Part shown: piece by piece, positions 56,866-64,000 of the stretch
Layout of the letters: every line of letters starts with the position of its first letter
Position numbering within the stretch: the first letter of the stretch is position 1
Assembly (NCBI RefSeq): GCF_042680565.1
Contig: NZ_JBHUEJ010000027.1
Span: forward strand, 1 to 64,000
Source of the DNA: Ottowia flava
Lineage (GTDB): Bacteria > Pseudomonadota > Gammaproteobacteria > Burkholderiales > Burkholderiaceae_C
Reading direction: 5' to 3'
DNA: 64,000 bases
Notes under the pieces: generated by a model
Seen by the model: the letters and a program-made list of their open reading frames with translations, nothing else
Databases searched by the model: none
Told to the model about the DNA's origin: nothing
Program-made: the position numbers and the translations under genes

Positions 56866-59742
56866 CACAAAAACCGCCTGCCACAGCCGCTGAATGGCGG
56901 CGCATTCGGCGGCCATGGCTTCTGGCGGCAATTGCGTGGCTTGTTCGTCCAGCCGTGCCACGTGCTGCGCGCGCCGCAATTCGCGGTACGCGTCACCCGC
57001 CGCGGCGCCGACGCCCGTGGGCAGCAGGCCGGCGTCTTCGGCGCGGCGCAGCAGGGCGATGTTGCCCAGGTTGGGCTCCAGCGCGGGGTGGTCGCGGCTG
57101 TGCGCCAGCACCAGGTACTGCGTGGCGAACTCGGCGTCGACCATGCCGCCGGGGCTGTGCTTGAGGTCGAACAGGCCGTCGCGCACGGGGTGCGCGTTGC
57201 GCATCTTCTCGCGCATGGTGATGATCTCGCCCTTCAGCGCCTCGCGGTCGCGCGGCGCGGTGATCACGGCGTGGCGCACGGCGTCGAAGCGCGCGACCAG
57301 GGCGTCGGCGTCGGCATCGGCTTGCGCGTCGCGGGGCGCCTCTACGATGTGCGGCGCGTCGGGATGCGGCGGCGTGCTTGGCGGCGGACAGCGGGGCGGG
57401 ACCATCCTGGCCCTCGTCATCGCCTGGTGTTCCCAAGTCCAGGCGGTGTTGCTGCCGCGGTTTTCCTGGTAATCGGCGTAGGCCTCGAACGGCGTCACCA
57501 GCAGGCCGGAGCCGCCGTTGGGGCGCAGCGCGGTGTCGATCTCGAACAGGTCGCCTTCGGCCGTCTTGATGGTCAGCCAGTTGATCAGCTTGCGCACGAA
57601 GGCGCTGTAGATCTCCTGCGCGTCTTCGTGCTCGTCGTCGAACACGAAGACCAGGTCCAGATCGCTGCCGTAGCCCAGCTCTTTGCCGCCCAGTTTGCCG
57701 TAGGCGACGATGCCCAGGTGCGGCGTGTCGCGGTGCTTCTGGCGCAGCAGCGGCCAGCACCAGCGCAGCGTCAGGCGCAGCACGGCGTCGGCCAGGGCGG
57801 ACAGGTCGTCGGCCACCTGCTCGACGGTGATCAGCCGCTCCAGGTCGCGCACCAGGGTGCGGAACAGCTCGGCGTGGTGCGCCCGGCGCAGCAGGTTGAG
57901 CAGGTTTTCCTCGTCGTCCTCGCCCGTGCTGGCCAGGGCTTCGCGGCGCCATTCCAGCTCGCGCTCGAAAGCGGCGGCGTCGAAGCGGTCGGTCAAGAGG
58001 CGCGGGCTGGCGAGTTCGTCGATCACGCCCGGGTGCTGCATGACGTAGCGCGCCGGCCAGCGCGCCGCGCCCAACAGGCGCAGCAGGCGTTCGTGCACGG
58101 CCGGGCGTTCCAGCAGCAGGGCCAGGTAGCTGTCGCGCCGCAGCAGGGATTCGATCCAGTCGAGCAGGCGCAGCACCCCGACTTCGCTGGTGCGGCCTTC
58201 ATCCAGCCACTGCGCGGTGCGCTGCATCAGACGCCACAGGCGGCCCAGGGCAGCGTCGCGCAGGCCTTCGACGCGCGGCTGTTCGCGCCATTCGGTCAGA
58301 CGCGCGTGCATGCTCTCAGGAAACAGGCTCAGCAGACCATCCAGATCGGACGGTGCGGCGGCGGGCGCGCCGGGCGGGGCTTTCTTCTGGCAGCTTTTGC
58401 AGCCGCCGTCGTTGCCCAGCAGGCGGTCGAATTCCTCGGCGACGAACTCGCGGTGAGTGTCGAGCTCGCCCAGGAAAGCGCAAGTGCTGTCAAAGCCCAT
58501 GGTTCGCCCGAGCCAGTCGAGGTCGGCATCGGCGGTGGGCAGCACGTGGGTCTGCTGGTCGTCCAGGTACTGGATGCGGTGCTCGACCTGGCGCAGGAAC
58601 ACGTAGGCGCGGGCCAGCCCGTCGGCGGTGTCGGCGGGCATCAGACCCGCACGCGCCAGGCGCTGCAGCGCCTCCAGCGTGGGGCGGGTGCGCAGCTCCG
58701 GGAACTGGCCGCCGCGCACCACCTGCAACAGCTGCACTGTGAATTCGATCTCGCGGATGCCGCCGCGCGACAGCTTGACGTCGTTGGCGCGCTCGGGCCG
58801 ACCGGCGCTGCGCTTGCTGGCGTGGTCGCGGATCTGCTGGTGCAGCGTGCGCAGCGATTCGAACACCGCGTAATCGAGGTAGCGGCGGAACACGAAGGGC
58901 AGCACCACGCCGCGCAGGGCCTGGGCGGAGCCGTTGGTGATGGCCGCGCGCGGGGCGACGGCACGGCTTTTCATCCAGGCAAAGCGCTCCCACTCGCGGC
59001 CCTGTACCAGCATGTATTCCTCGAGCGCGTCGAGCGAGCACACGGTGGGGCCGGAATTGCCGTTGGGCCGCAAGGCCAGGTCGACACGGAACACGAAGCC
59101 ATGTTCGGTGGTGTCGCCGATCAGGCCATAGATGATCTTGACCGCACGGGTGAAGTATTCCTGCACCGTGATCTGGCCGCGGCCATCGGCGCGGCCCGCG
59201 GTCTCGCCGTCTTCGTCGTACACGTAGATCAGATCGACATCGGACGACACATTCAGCTCGCGCGCGCCGAGCTTGCCCATGCCGATGACCCAAAGTTCGG
59301 CGCGCTGACCGGCCTCGGTCATCGGGGCGCCATGGCGCTCATCCAGTTGCGCAAAGGCGCTCTGGCAGGCGGTGTCCAGGGCCAGTTCGGCCAGTTGCGT
59401 CACGGCGCTGGTGATGGTGGCCAGGGGTGCGGCCTGTTCGCAGTCCAGCACGACCAGGCGCTCCATGACGAGCTGGCGCAGGATGCGCAAGGCCGCCGCG
59501 GTGTCGTGGCCTTGCGCCAGCAGACACTGCAGACTTTCGCGCAACATGGCTGGATCGGGCACACCGGGCGCGAGCAGCGGCAGCTCGCTTTCATAGCGCC
59601 GACGCAGGCGCTGCACCAGACGGGAATGCCGTGCGGCGCCCGCCGTATCGGCAGGCAGAAGCGCACCACGGGTCACGTCTTCAGCGTCGGTTAACAAAGA
59701 TTCACCGCTGGCGCGAGAACCTCCGACTTCGGCGCGGGTCAT
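56863..59742 (-). CDS. glnE: Glutamine synthetase adenylyltransferase/adenylyl-removing enzyme
   Basis: This bifunctional regulator adenylylates and deadenylylates glutamine synthetase in response to PII. The product has 959 residues. The N-terminal domain has MGKLGARELNVSSDVDLIYVY and the C-terminal domain has YGKLGGKELGYGSDLDLVFVFDDEH; both catalytic aspartate pairs are present. An extra Pro-rich segment (about 780-815, PPRCPPPSTPPHPDAPHIVE) interrupts the C-terminal domain after AWTWEHQAMTRARM. A CKSCQKK linker lies between the domains. GAGGAAATT precedes the ATG at 59742. Confidence 0.95.
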   Translation of the reverse strand: MTRAEVGGSRASGESLLTDAEDVTRGALLPADTAGAARHSRLVQRLRRRYESELPLLAPGVPDPAMLRESLQCLLAQGHDTAAALRILRQLVMERLVVLDCEQAAPLATITSAVTQLAELALDTACQSAFAQLDERHGAPMTEAGQRAELWVIGMGKLGARELNVSSDVDLIYVYDEDGETAGRADGRGQITVQEYFTRAVKIIYGLIGDTTEHGFVFRVDLALRPNGNSGPTVCSLDALEEYMLVQGREWERFAWMKSRAVAPRAAITNGSAQALRGVVLPFVFRRYLDYAVFESLRTLHQQIRDHASKRSAGRPERANDVKLSRGGIREIEFTVQLLQVVRGGQFPELRTRPTLEALQRLARAGLMPADTADGLARAYVFLRQVEHRIQYLDDQQTHVLPTADADLDWLGRTMGFDSTCAFLGELDTHREFVAEEFDRLLGNDGGCKSCQKKAPPGAPAAAPSDLDGLLSLFPESMHARLTEWREQPRVEGLRDAALGRLWRLMQRTAQWLDEGRTSEVGVLRLLDWIESLLRRDSYLALLLERPAVHERLLRLLGAARWPARYVMQHPGVIDELASPRLLTDRFDAAAFERELEWRREALASTGEDDEENLLNLLRRAHHAELFRTLVRDLERLITVEQVADDLSALADAVLRLTLRWCWPLLRQKHRDTPHLGIVAYGKLGGKELGYGSDLDLVFVFDDEHEDAQEIYSAFVRKLINWLTIKTAEGDLFEIDTALRPNGGSGLLVTPFEAYADYQENRGSNTAWTWEHQAMTRARMVPPRCPPPSTPPHPDAPHIVEAPRDAQADADADALVARFDAVRHAVITAPRDREALKGEIITMREKMRNAHPVRDGLFDLKHSPGGMVDAEFATQYLVLAHSRDHPALEPNLGNIALLRRAEDAGLLPTGVGAAAGDAYRELRRAQHVARLDEQATQLPPEAMAAECAAIQRLWQAVFV

Positions 59743-59846
59743 AATTTCCTCACTGCTTTGCTGAGGTCGGCGGCCGTTGCCCGTCCGCCTCATTGATTGT
59801 CCGAACGCCGTTGTTGCAGCTGTCCTTTAAAGCCACCGCGATCCTC

Positions 59847-62800
59847 ATGCGCTGGGTGACTCGCCTGGTCGGCGCGGCGTTCGTGTTGCTGATCCTTGCA
59901 GCCATCGTCCTCCACTGGGTGATTTTGCCGCGGATCGACGAATTCCGTCCGCGGCTGGAAGCCATGGTCACGCGCGCGATTTCGGCGCCGGTGACCATCG
60001 GCGGGCTGAGGGCCGAGTCAAATGGTCTCGTACCCACGGTGTCGCTGCACGATGTGCGTGTGCATGACCCCACGGGACGCGCTGGCTTGCAGTTGCCACG
60101 TGTGCTGGCGTCGTTTTCAGTGTTGTCGCTGGCGCGCGGCGAGCTTGAACAGCTGGTCATCGAACAGCCCACGCTGGAGGTGCGCCGCACCGCCGATGGC
60201 CGCTTGCGTGTTGGCGGCATCGACATGTCGGGCGACGCGTCGTCGGGCGACACCGGGGCGGCCGACTGGTTCTTCTCGCAGGACGAGTTCCTGGTGCTGG
60301 GCGGTCGACTGCGCTGGGTGGACGAGAAGCGCGCAGTTGAGCCGGTCGAGTTGCGCGACGTGCAGGTCGTGGTGCGCAACGGCCACCGGCGCCACCAGAT
60401 GCGCATCGATGCGACGCCCGACGCGCAATGGGGTCAGCGCTTCACGCTGATGGGGCAGTTCCGGCAACCGGTGTTCTCGCGCCATGCAGGCTACTGGAAA
60501 GACTGGGTGGGCGAGCTGTACGCCGACGTTCCTCACGCCGACGTCTCGCGCCTGCGCCAGTACTTAGACCTCAGTACCGACTGGGGTGTGGACCTGCGCC
60601 AGGGGCAGGGTGCGCTGCGCTTATGGGCGCACGCGGCCAAGGGTCAACTGACCCAGGCGACAGCCGATCTGGCCTTAGGTGCGGTGTCGGTTCGCTTTGA
60701 TCCAAAGCTGGAGCCGCTGTCGTTCGCCTCGCTCACAGGCCGGGTCGACTGGCGCGGCCAGAACCGCGGGCTTGCGCTCAGCACGGAGGGCCTGAAGTTC
60801 GTCGATGCCGATGGTCTGGCCTGGCCCGGGGGAAATTTTCGCTTCAACTACCGGGAGCCGCTGGGCATCGACCTGGGGGGCGGAACGCTGGCGGGCGAAC
60901 GCCTGGATCTTGCCGCGTTGGCCAAGATCGCCAGCCGCCTGCCGCTGCCGGCGGTGGCGCACGAACGCCTGCAAGCGCACTCCGTGGCGGGTCTGGTCGA
61001 AAGCCTGGATGCCCGATGGGACGGTTCGCTCAGCGCACCGCGCGACTGGCAGGTGCGCACCCGCGTGTCGGACCTTTCGGTGGCGGCCATGCCGGCCGCG
61101 CCGGACACCAAGGGAGAACCGGTGGCTGGTGTGCCCGGCCTGCGCGGCGCTGTGGTCGACGCCGAGGTCCACCCCAAGGGCGGCAAGGCGCAAATCAGCA
61201 TGCAGAAGGGCGCGCTGGAATTCCCCGGCGTGTTCGAGCAGCCGACCATCGAGGTGGCCGATCTCGCCACCAGCGCGCATTGGCGCGTCGAGGGCGAGCA
61301 GCTTGAACTGACCGTCGACGAGTTGCGCCTGACCAATGCCGACGCCACAGGCAGTTTCAAGGCGCGCTGGACCACAGGCGACGGCCAGACCGTGCCGCGA
61401 TTCCCTGGCGTGCTGGATCTGCAGGGCGCCTTCAGCCGGGCCAACGGTGCCAGCGTGCACCGCTACCTGCCGCTGGCCATTCCCTCGGATGCGCGGCACT
61501 ACGTGCGGGACGCCATCGTCAAGGGCGAGGCGCGCGATGTGGCGGTGCGGGTCAAGGGCGATCTGCGGCACGTCGCTACCCATAACCCACCGCCTGGCAC
61601 CGAGTTCCGCATCGCCGGGAAGACTCAAGGCGTGACCATGGCCTATGTGCCGCGCGCCATCCAGCCCGCGGGCCAGCCGGCATGGCCTGCGCTGGAGGAC
61701 TTGTCGGGCGAGCTGATCTTCGAGCACAGCAGCATGCGCATTCGCGATGCGCGCGGCCGTGTGCAGGGACATCCGGGCTGGCAATTCACGCAAATCCAGG
61801 CGGGCATCGCCGACCTGCAGAACACCCGGGTGCTGGTGGACGGCGAGGGGCGCGGGCCGCTGGCCGCAGCCTTGGGCATCGCCAAGGCATCGCCGGTTGC
61901 GGGGTTCACCCAGCACGCGCTGGACAACGCCGAAGGCAGCGGCGAGGCCGCCCTGAGGCTCAAGCTGGACCTGCCGATCTCGCACATCGACAAGGCGCGC
62001 GTCGACGGAAGGGTTGTGCTCAAGGGCAACGATTTGCGACTGAGTGCCGATTCGCCCCGGCTGGGGCAGGCGCGCGGTGAAATCAGCTTTTCCCAAGCCG
62101 GGTTCGCGATCCACGACGTGCGGGTCCAGTTGCTGGGGGGCGAGGCCCAGGTCAGCGGCGGGATGCAGCGCCCGCCGGGCGAGAGTGCCGCGGCTGGCGT
62201 GGTGGTTCGCGCCCGGGGCGCGGCCACGGCGGAGGGCTTGCGCAGCATGGCCGACTGGGCGCCCCTGCCTGCGCTGGCGGAGCGGGCGAGCGGCAGCGCG
62301 GCCTACGAGGCGGTCATCAGCTTCAACGGCCCCCAGCCGGACGTGCAAGTCACCAGCGACCTGCGCGGCATGGCCTGGGCATTGCCGGCCCCGTTGAACA
62401 AGACGGCCGAGGCCGCGTGGCCATTGCGCTACGCGTCACGCGCTAGCGCCGAAGGGCGGTCCGATCTGAACCTGCGTGTCGGCGACGCACTTGCGCTCCA
62501 CTACGAGCGCGATACGCACGCGGTGCCGGCCCGCGTTCTGCGTGGCGTGCTTGCCCTCGGTGCCGTGCCGGCCGAAGGCCTGAAGTTGCCAGGCAGCGGC
62601 GTGATTGCCCAGGTGCAATTGCCCCGGTTGGAGACGGGGCCATGGGAGGAGTTGCTGGGCAACCTGTTTGGCGGCAGCGAGGCGTTGGCACCCGCGGCGC
62701 CTGGGGACAGCGGATTTCTGCCAACGCAGTGGACGATGAAAGTCGATGAGCTGGTGGCCGACGACCGCAGCTTGCACCAGGTCAGCGCCACCGGTACGCG

Positions 62801-63968
62801 TGTGGGCGCGCTGTGGCGCGCCGACGTGCAGGCACGCGAGCTGGCCGGGCGCATTGAATACAGCGAAGGTGCCGGGGGACGGGCAGGCAAGGTTCATGCC
62901 CGCCTGGCGCGCCTCAGCATTCCTGCGCCCAGCGGCGGCGAAGGCCCCGCCACGCTGGGTGAGCCGCCAGCGCACATTCCGGCGCTGGACGTGGTGGTTG
63001 ACGACTTCGAGTTGCGCGGCAAGAAACTGGGCCGCCTGGAACTGCAGGCGATCAACCACGACGTCGTGATGCCGCGCCAGGGCGCGGGGATCGTGCAGGA
63101 GTGGGAGTTGTCGCACCTGGGACTGACCATGCCCGAAGGTGCGCTCAGTGCCACCGGGCGCTGGGCGACGCGGGTGCGTGCACCCGCCCTGCCCGTGGAT
63201 CCCCGCGCGCCGCGCGATGCCGATGATCGCCGCCGCACCGCCTTGAACCTGAAGATCGACATCCGCGACGCCGGCGCCTTGCTCAAGCGCTTCGACATGC
63301 CTGGCGTGCTGGCGCGTGGCAAAGGTACGCTGTCCGGCCAACTGACATGGGCAGGGGCCCCGACGTCGCCCCACTACCCGACCATGAGCGGCGCGCTGCA
63401 CCTGGATGTGGACGCGGGCCAGTTCCTCAAGGCCGATCCGGGCATCGCCAAGCTGCTGGGCGTGCTCAGCCTGCAGGCGCTGCCGCGGCGGCTCACGCTC
63501 GATTTTCGCGACCTGTTCAGTACCGGATTCGCGTTTGACTACGTGCGCGGCGATGTCACGCTGGAGCGCGGCGTGGCCACGACCAACAATCTTCAGATGA
63601 AGGGCGTGAACGCGGCGGTGCTGATGGACGGCAGCGCCGACATCGACCGCGAAACGCAGAACCTGCGCGTGGTCGTGGTGCCGGAGATCGACGCGGGCAC
63701 CGCCGCGCTGGCGGCCACGGTGATCAACCCGGCGATCGGCATCGGCGCTTTCATCGCGCAACTTGTGCTCAAGCAGCCACTCATCAAGGCGGCCACGCGC
63801 GAGTTCCACGTTGGCGGCACCTGGGCCGACCCGCAGGTCACGCAGATCAAGGGCCGCACCGCGCCGGCGACCGTGCCCGGGGCACCAGCTTCGGCCCCGG
63901 AAGCGGGGGCTTCCGGCACGCCCGGTTCACAGCTGCCGCAGAATGCGACCATGGAGGAGTCTTCATGA
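59847..63968 (+). CDS. YhdP-like AsmA-family envelope protein
   Basis: The product has about 1373 residues. An N-terminal membrane helix (about 8-28, VGAAFVLLILAAIVLHWVIL) precedes a long periplasmic beta-rich domain. That domain has a DUF3971-type middle and an AsmA-like C-terminus (KADPGIAKLLGVLSLQALPRRLTLDFRDLFSTGFAFDYVRGD). YhdP-type proteins bridge the periplasm and are implicated in phospholipid transport to the outer membrane. The frame is open from a TTG at 59793; the ATG at 59847 is preferred. It is divergent from glnE and overlaps the nitrilase gene start (ATGA). Confidence 0.92.
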   Translation: MRWVTRLVGAAFVLLILAAIVLHWVILPRIDEFRPRLEAMVTRAISAPVTIGGLRAESNGLVPTVSLHDVRVHDPTGRAGLQLPRVLASFSVLSLARGELEQLVIEQPTLEVRRTADGRLRVGGIDMSGDASSGDTGAADWFFSQDEFLVLGGRLRWVDEKRAVEPVELRDVQVVVRNGHRRHQMRIDATPDAQWGQRFTLMGQFRQPVFSRHAGYWKDWVGELYADVPHADVSRLRQYLDLSTDWGVDLRQGQGALRLWAHAAKGQLTQATADLALGAVSVRFDPKLEPLSFASLTGRVDWRGQNRGLALSTEGLKFVDADGLAWPGGNFRFNYREPLGIDLGGGTLAGERLDLAALAKIASRLPLPAVAHERLQAHSVAGLVESLDARWDGSLSAPRDWQVRTRVSDLSVAAMPAAPDTKGEPVAGVPGLRGAVVDAEVHPKGGKAQISMQKGALEFPGVFEQPTIEVADLATSAHWRVEGEQLELTVDELRLTNADATGSFKARWTTGDGQTVPRFPGVLDLQGAFSRANGASVHRYLPLAIPSDARHYVRDAIVKGEARDVAVRVKGDLRHVATHNPPPGTEFRIAGKTQGVTMAYVPRAIQPAGQPAWPALEDLSGELIFEHSSMRIRDARGRVQGHPGWQFTQIQAGIADLQNTRVLVDGEGRGPLAAALGIAKASPVAGFTQHALDNAEGSGEAALRLKLDLPISHIDKARVDGRVVLKGNDLRLSADSPRLGQARGEISFSQAGFAIHDVRVQLLGGEAQVSGGMQRPPGESAAAGVVVRARGAATAEGLRSMADWAPLPALAERASGSAAYEAVISFNGPQPDVQVTSDLRGMAWALPAPLNKTAEAAWPLRYASRASAEGRSDLNLRVGDALALHYERDTHAVPARVLRGVLALGAVPAEGLKLPGSGVIAQVQLPRLETGPWEELLGNLFGGSEALAPAAPGDSGFLPTQWTMKVDELVADDRSLHQVSATGTRVGALWRADVQARELAGRIEYSEGAGGRAGKVHARLARLSIPAPSGGEGPATLGEPPAHIPALDVVVDDFELRGKKLGRLELQAINHDVVMPRQGAGIVQEWELSHLGLTMPEGALSATGRWATRVRAPALPVDPRAPRDADDRRRTALNLKIDIRDAGALLKRFDMPGVLARGKGTLSGQLTWAGAPTSPHYPTMSGALHLDVDAGQFLKADPGIAKLLGVLSLQALPRRLTLDFRDLFSTGFAFDYVRGDVTLERGVATTNNLQMKGVNAAVLMDGSADIDRETQNLRVVVVPEIDAGTAALAATVINPAIGIGAFIAQLVLKQPLIKAATREFHVGGTWADPQVTQIKGRTAPATVPGAPASAPEAGASGTPGSQLPQNATMEESS

Positions 63969-64000
63969 AAGTCGCTGCGATCCAGATGGTGTCGTCCACC
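63965..64000 (+). CDS. Nitrilase/carbon-nitrogen hydrolase family protein, 5' end only
   Basis: Only 12 codons (MKVAAIQMVSST) are inside the window. This N-terminus is typical of nitrilase-superfamily proteins, which follow YhdP in many betaproteobacteria. The ATG overlaps the YhdP stop. Confidence 0.75.
   Translation, partial: MKVAAIQMVSST

Noticed and set aside
56932..59694. A plus-strand frame of about 920 codons opposite glnE
   Set aside because: It is an antisense shadow with no domain resemblance. glnE motifs on the other strand are complete.

Overview
The window is a chromosomal segment of a high-G+C betaproteobacterium, most probably a member of the Comamonadaceae (Burkholderiales); the genus cannot be resolved by eye. 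The evidence is a TopB with a C-terminal SWIB domain beside a SET-domain gene, the recA-recX, sucCD and glnE-YhdP-nitrilase neighbourhoods, an IPTL-CTERM surface protein, and dense interspersed repeats of a type that I associate with Comamonadaceae genomes. No rRNA, tRNA, CRISPR array, prophage or intact insertion sequence was seen. The only block with clearly foreign composition is the AT-rich gene at the left edge.

Layout. 1-12 kb: an AT-rich orphan gene, topB-SWIB divergent from a SET methyltransferase-birA-SPOR operon, a beta-class glutathione transferase, three tandem paralogous secreted proteins with a VPTQS C-terminal anchor, and a TctD/TctE-like two-component pair. 12-21 kb: an M23 peptidase, a MarR regulator, recA (with an SOS box) and recX, an orphan CZB zinc protein, an unknown protein, argC, sucCD and a TerC-family protein. 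21-26 kb: a signalling cluster of PP2C phosphatase, FHA protein, CHASE2-class III cyclase and metallo-beta-lactamase cyclic-nucleotide phosphodiesterase. 26-30 kb: a type IV pilin with a sigma-54 promoter, a TfpZ-like accessory protein, a Uma2 gene in opposite orientation and a PglL/Wzy-like pilin glycosyl ligase. 30-35 kb: moaC, an M48 peptidase, a small holin-like membrane protein and a second TerC gene with a yybP-ykoY manganese riboswitch. 35-46 kb: envelope genes (M23, YkuD), gapA, tkt, a MurU-like nucleotidyltransferase, an orphan PhnD-like binding protein, pepP and a MOSC protein. 46-64 kb: a 1158-residue DUF11 repeat protein ending in IPTL-CTERM, a rhombosortase-like rhomboid protease, an RND efflux system (pump, adaptor, outer-membrane factor), glnE, a YhdP-like giant AsmA protein and the start of a nitrilase-family gene.

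The least explained signal is an interspersed repeat of about 70 bp with the core GCGC-NA-(G/A)CAGCTAT (family A). At least 20 copies are listed. Most intergenic copies lie just 3' of a gene in that gene's own orientation, and three begin at the stop codon of response regulator, tkt and glnE. Other copies are embedded in frame inside coding sequences (topB linker, pilin ligase, MurU-like enzyme, NodT-like factor). A second, GC-rich repeat (family B) supplies the stop codon of the efflux outer-membrane factor.

Positions come from reading the sequence directly. Start codons were chosen by family alignment and Shine-Dalgarno spacing, and doubtful ones are marked.
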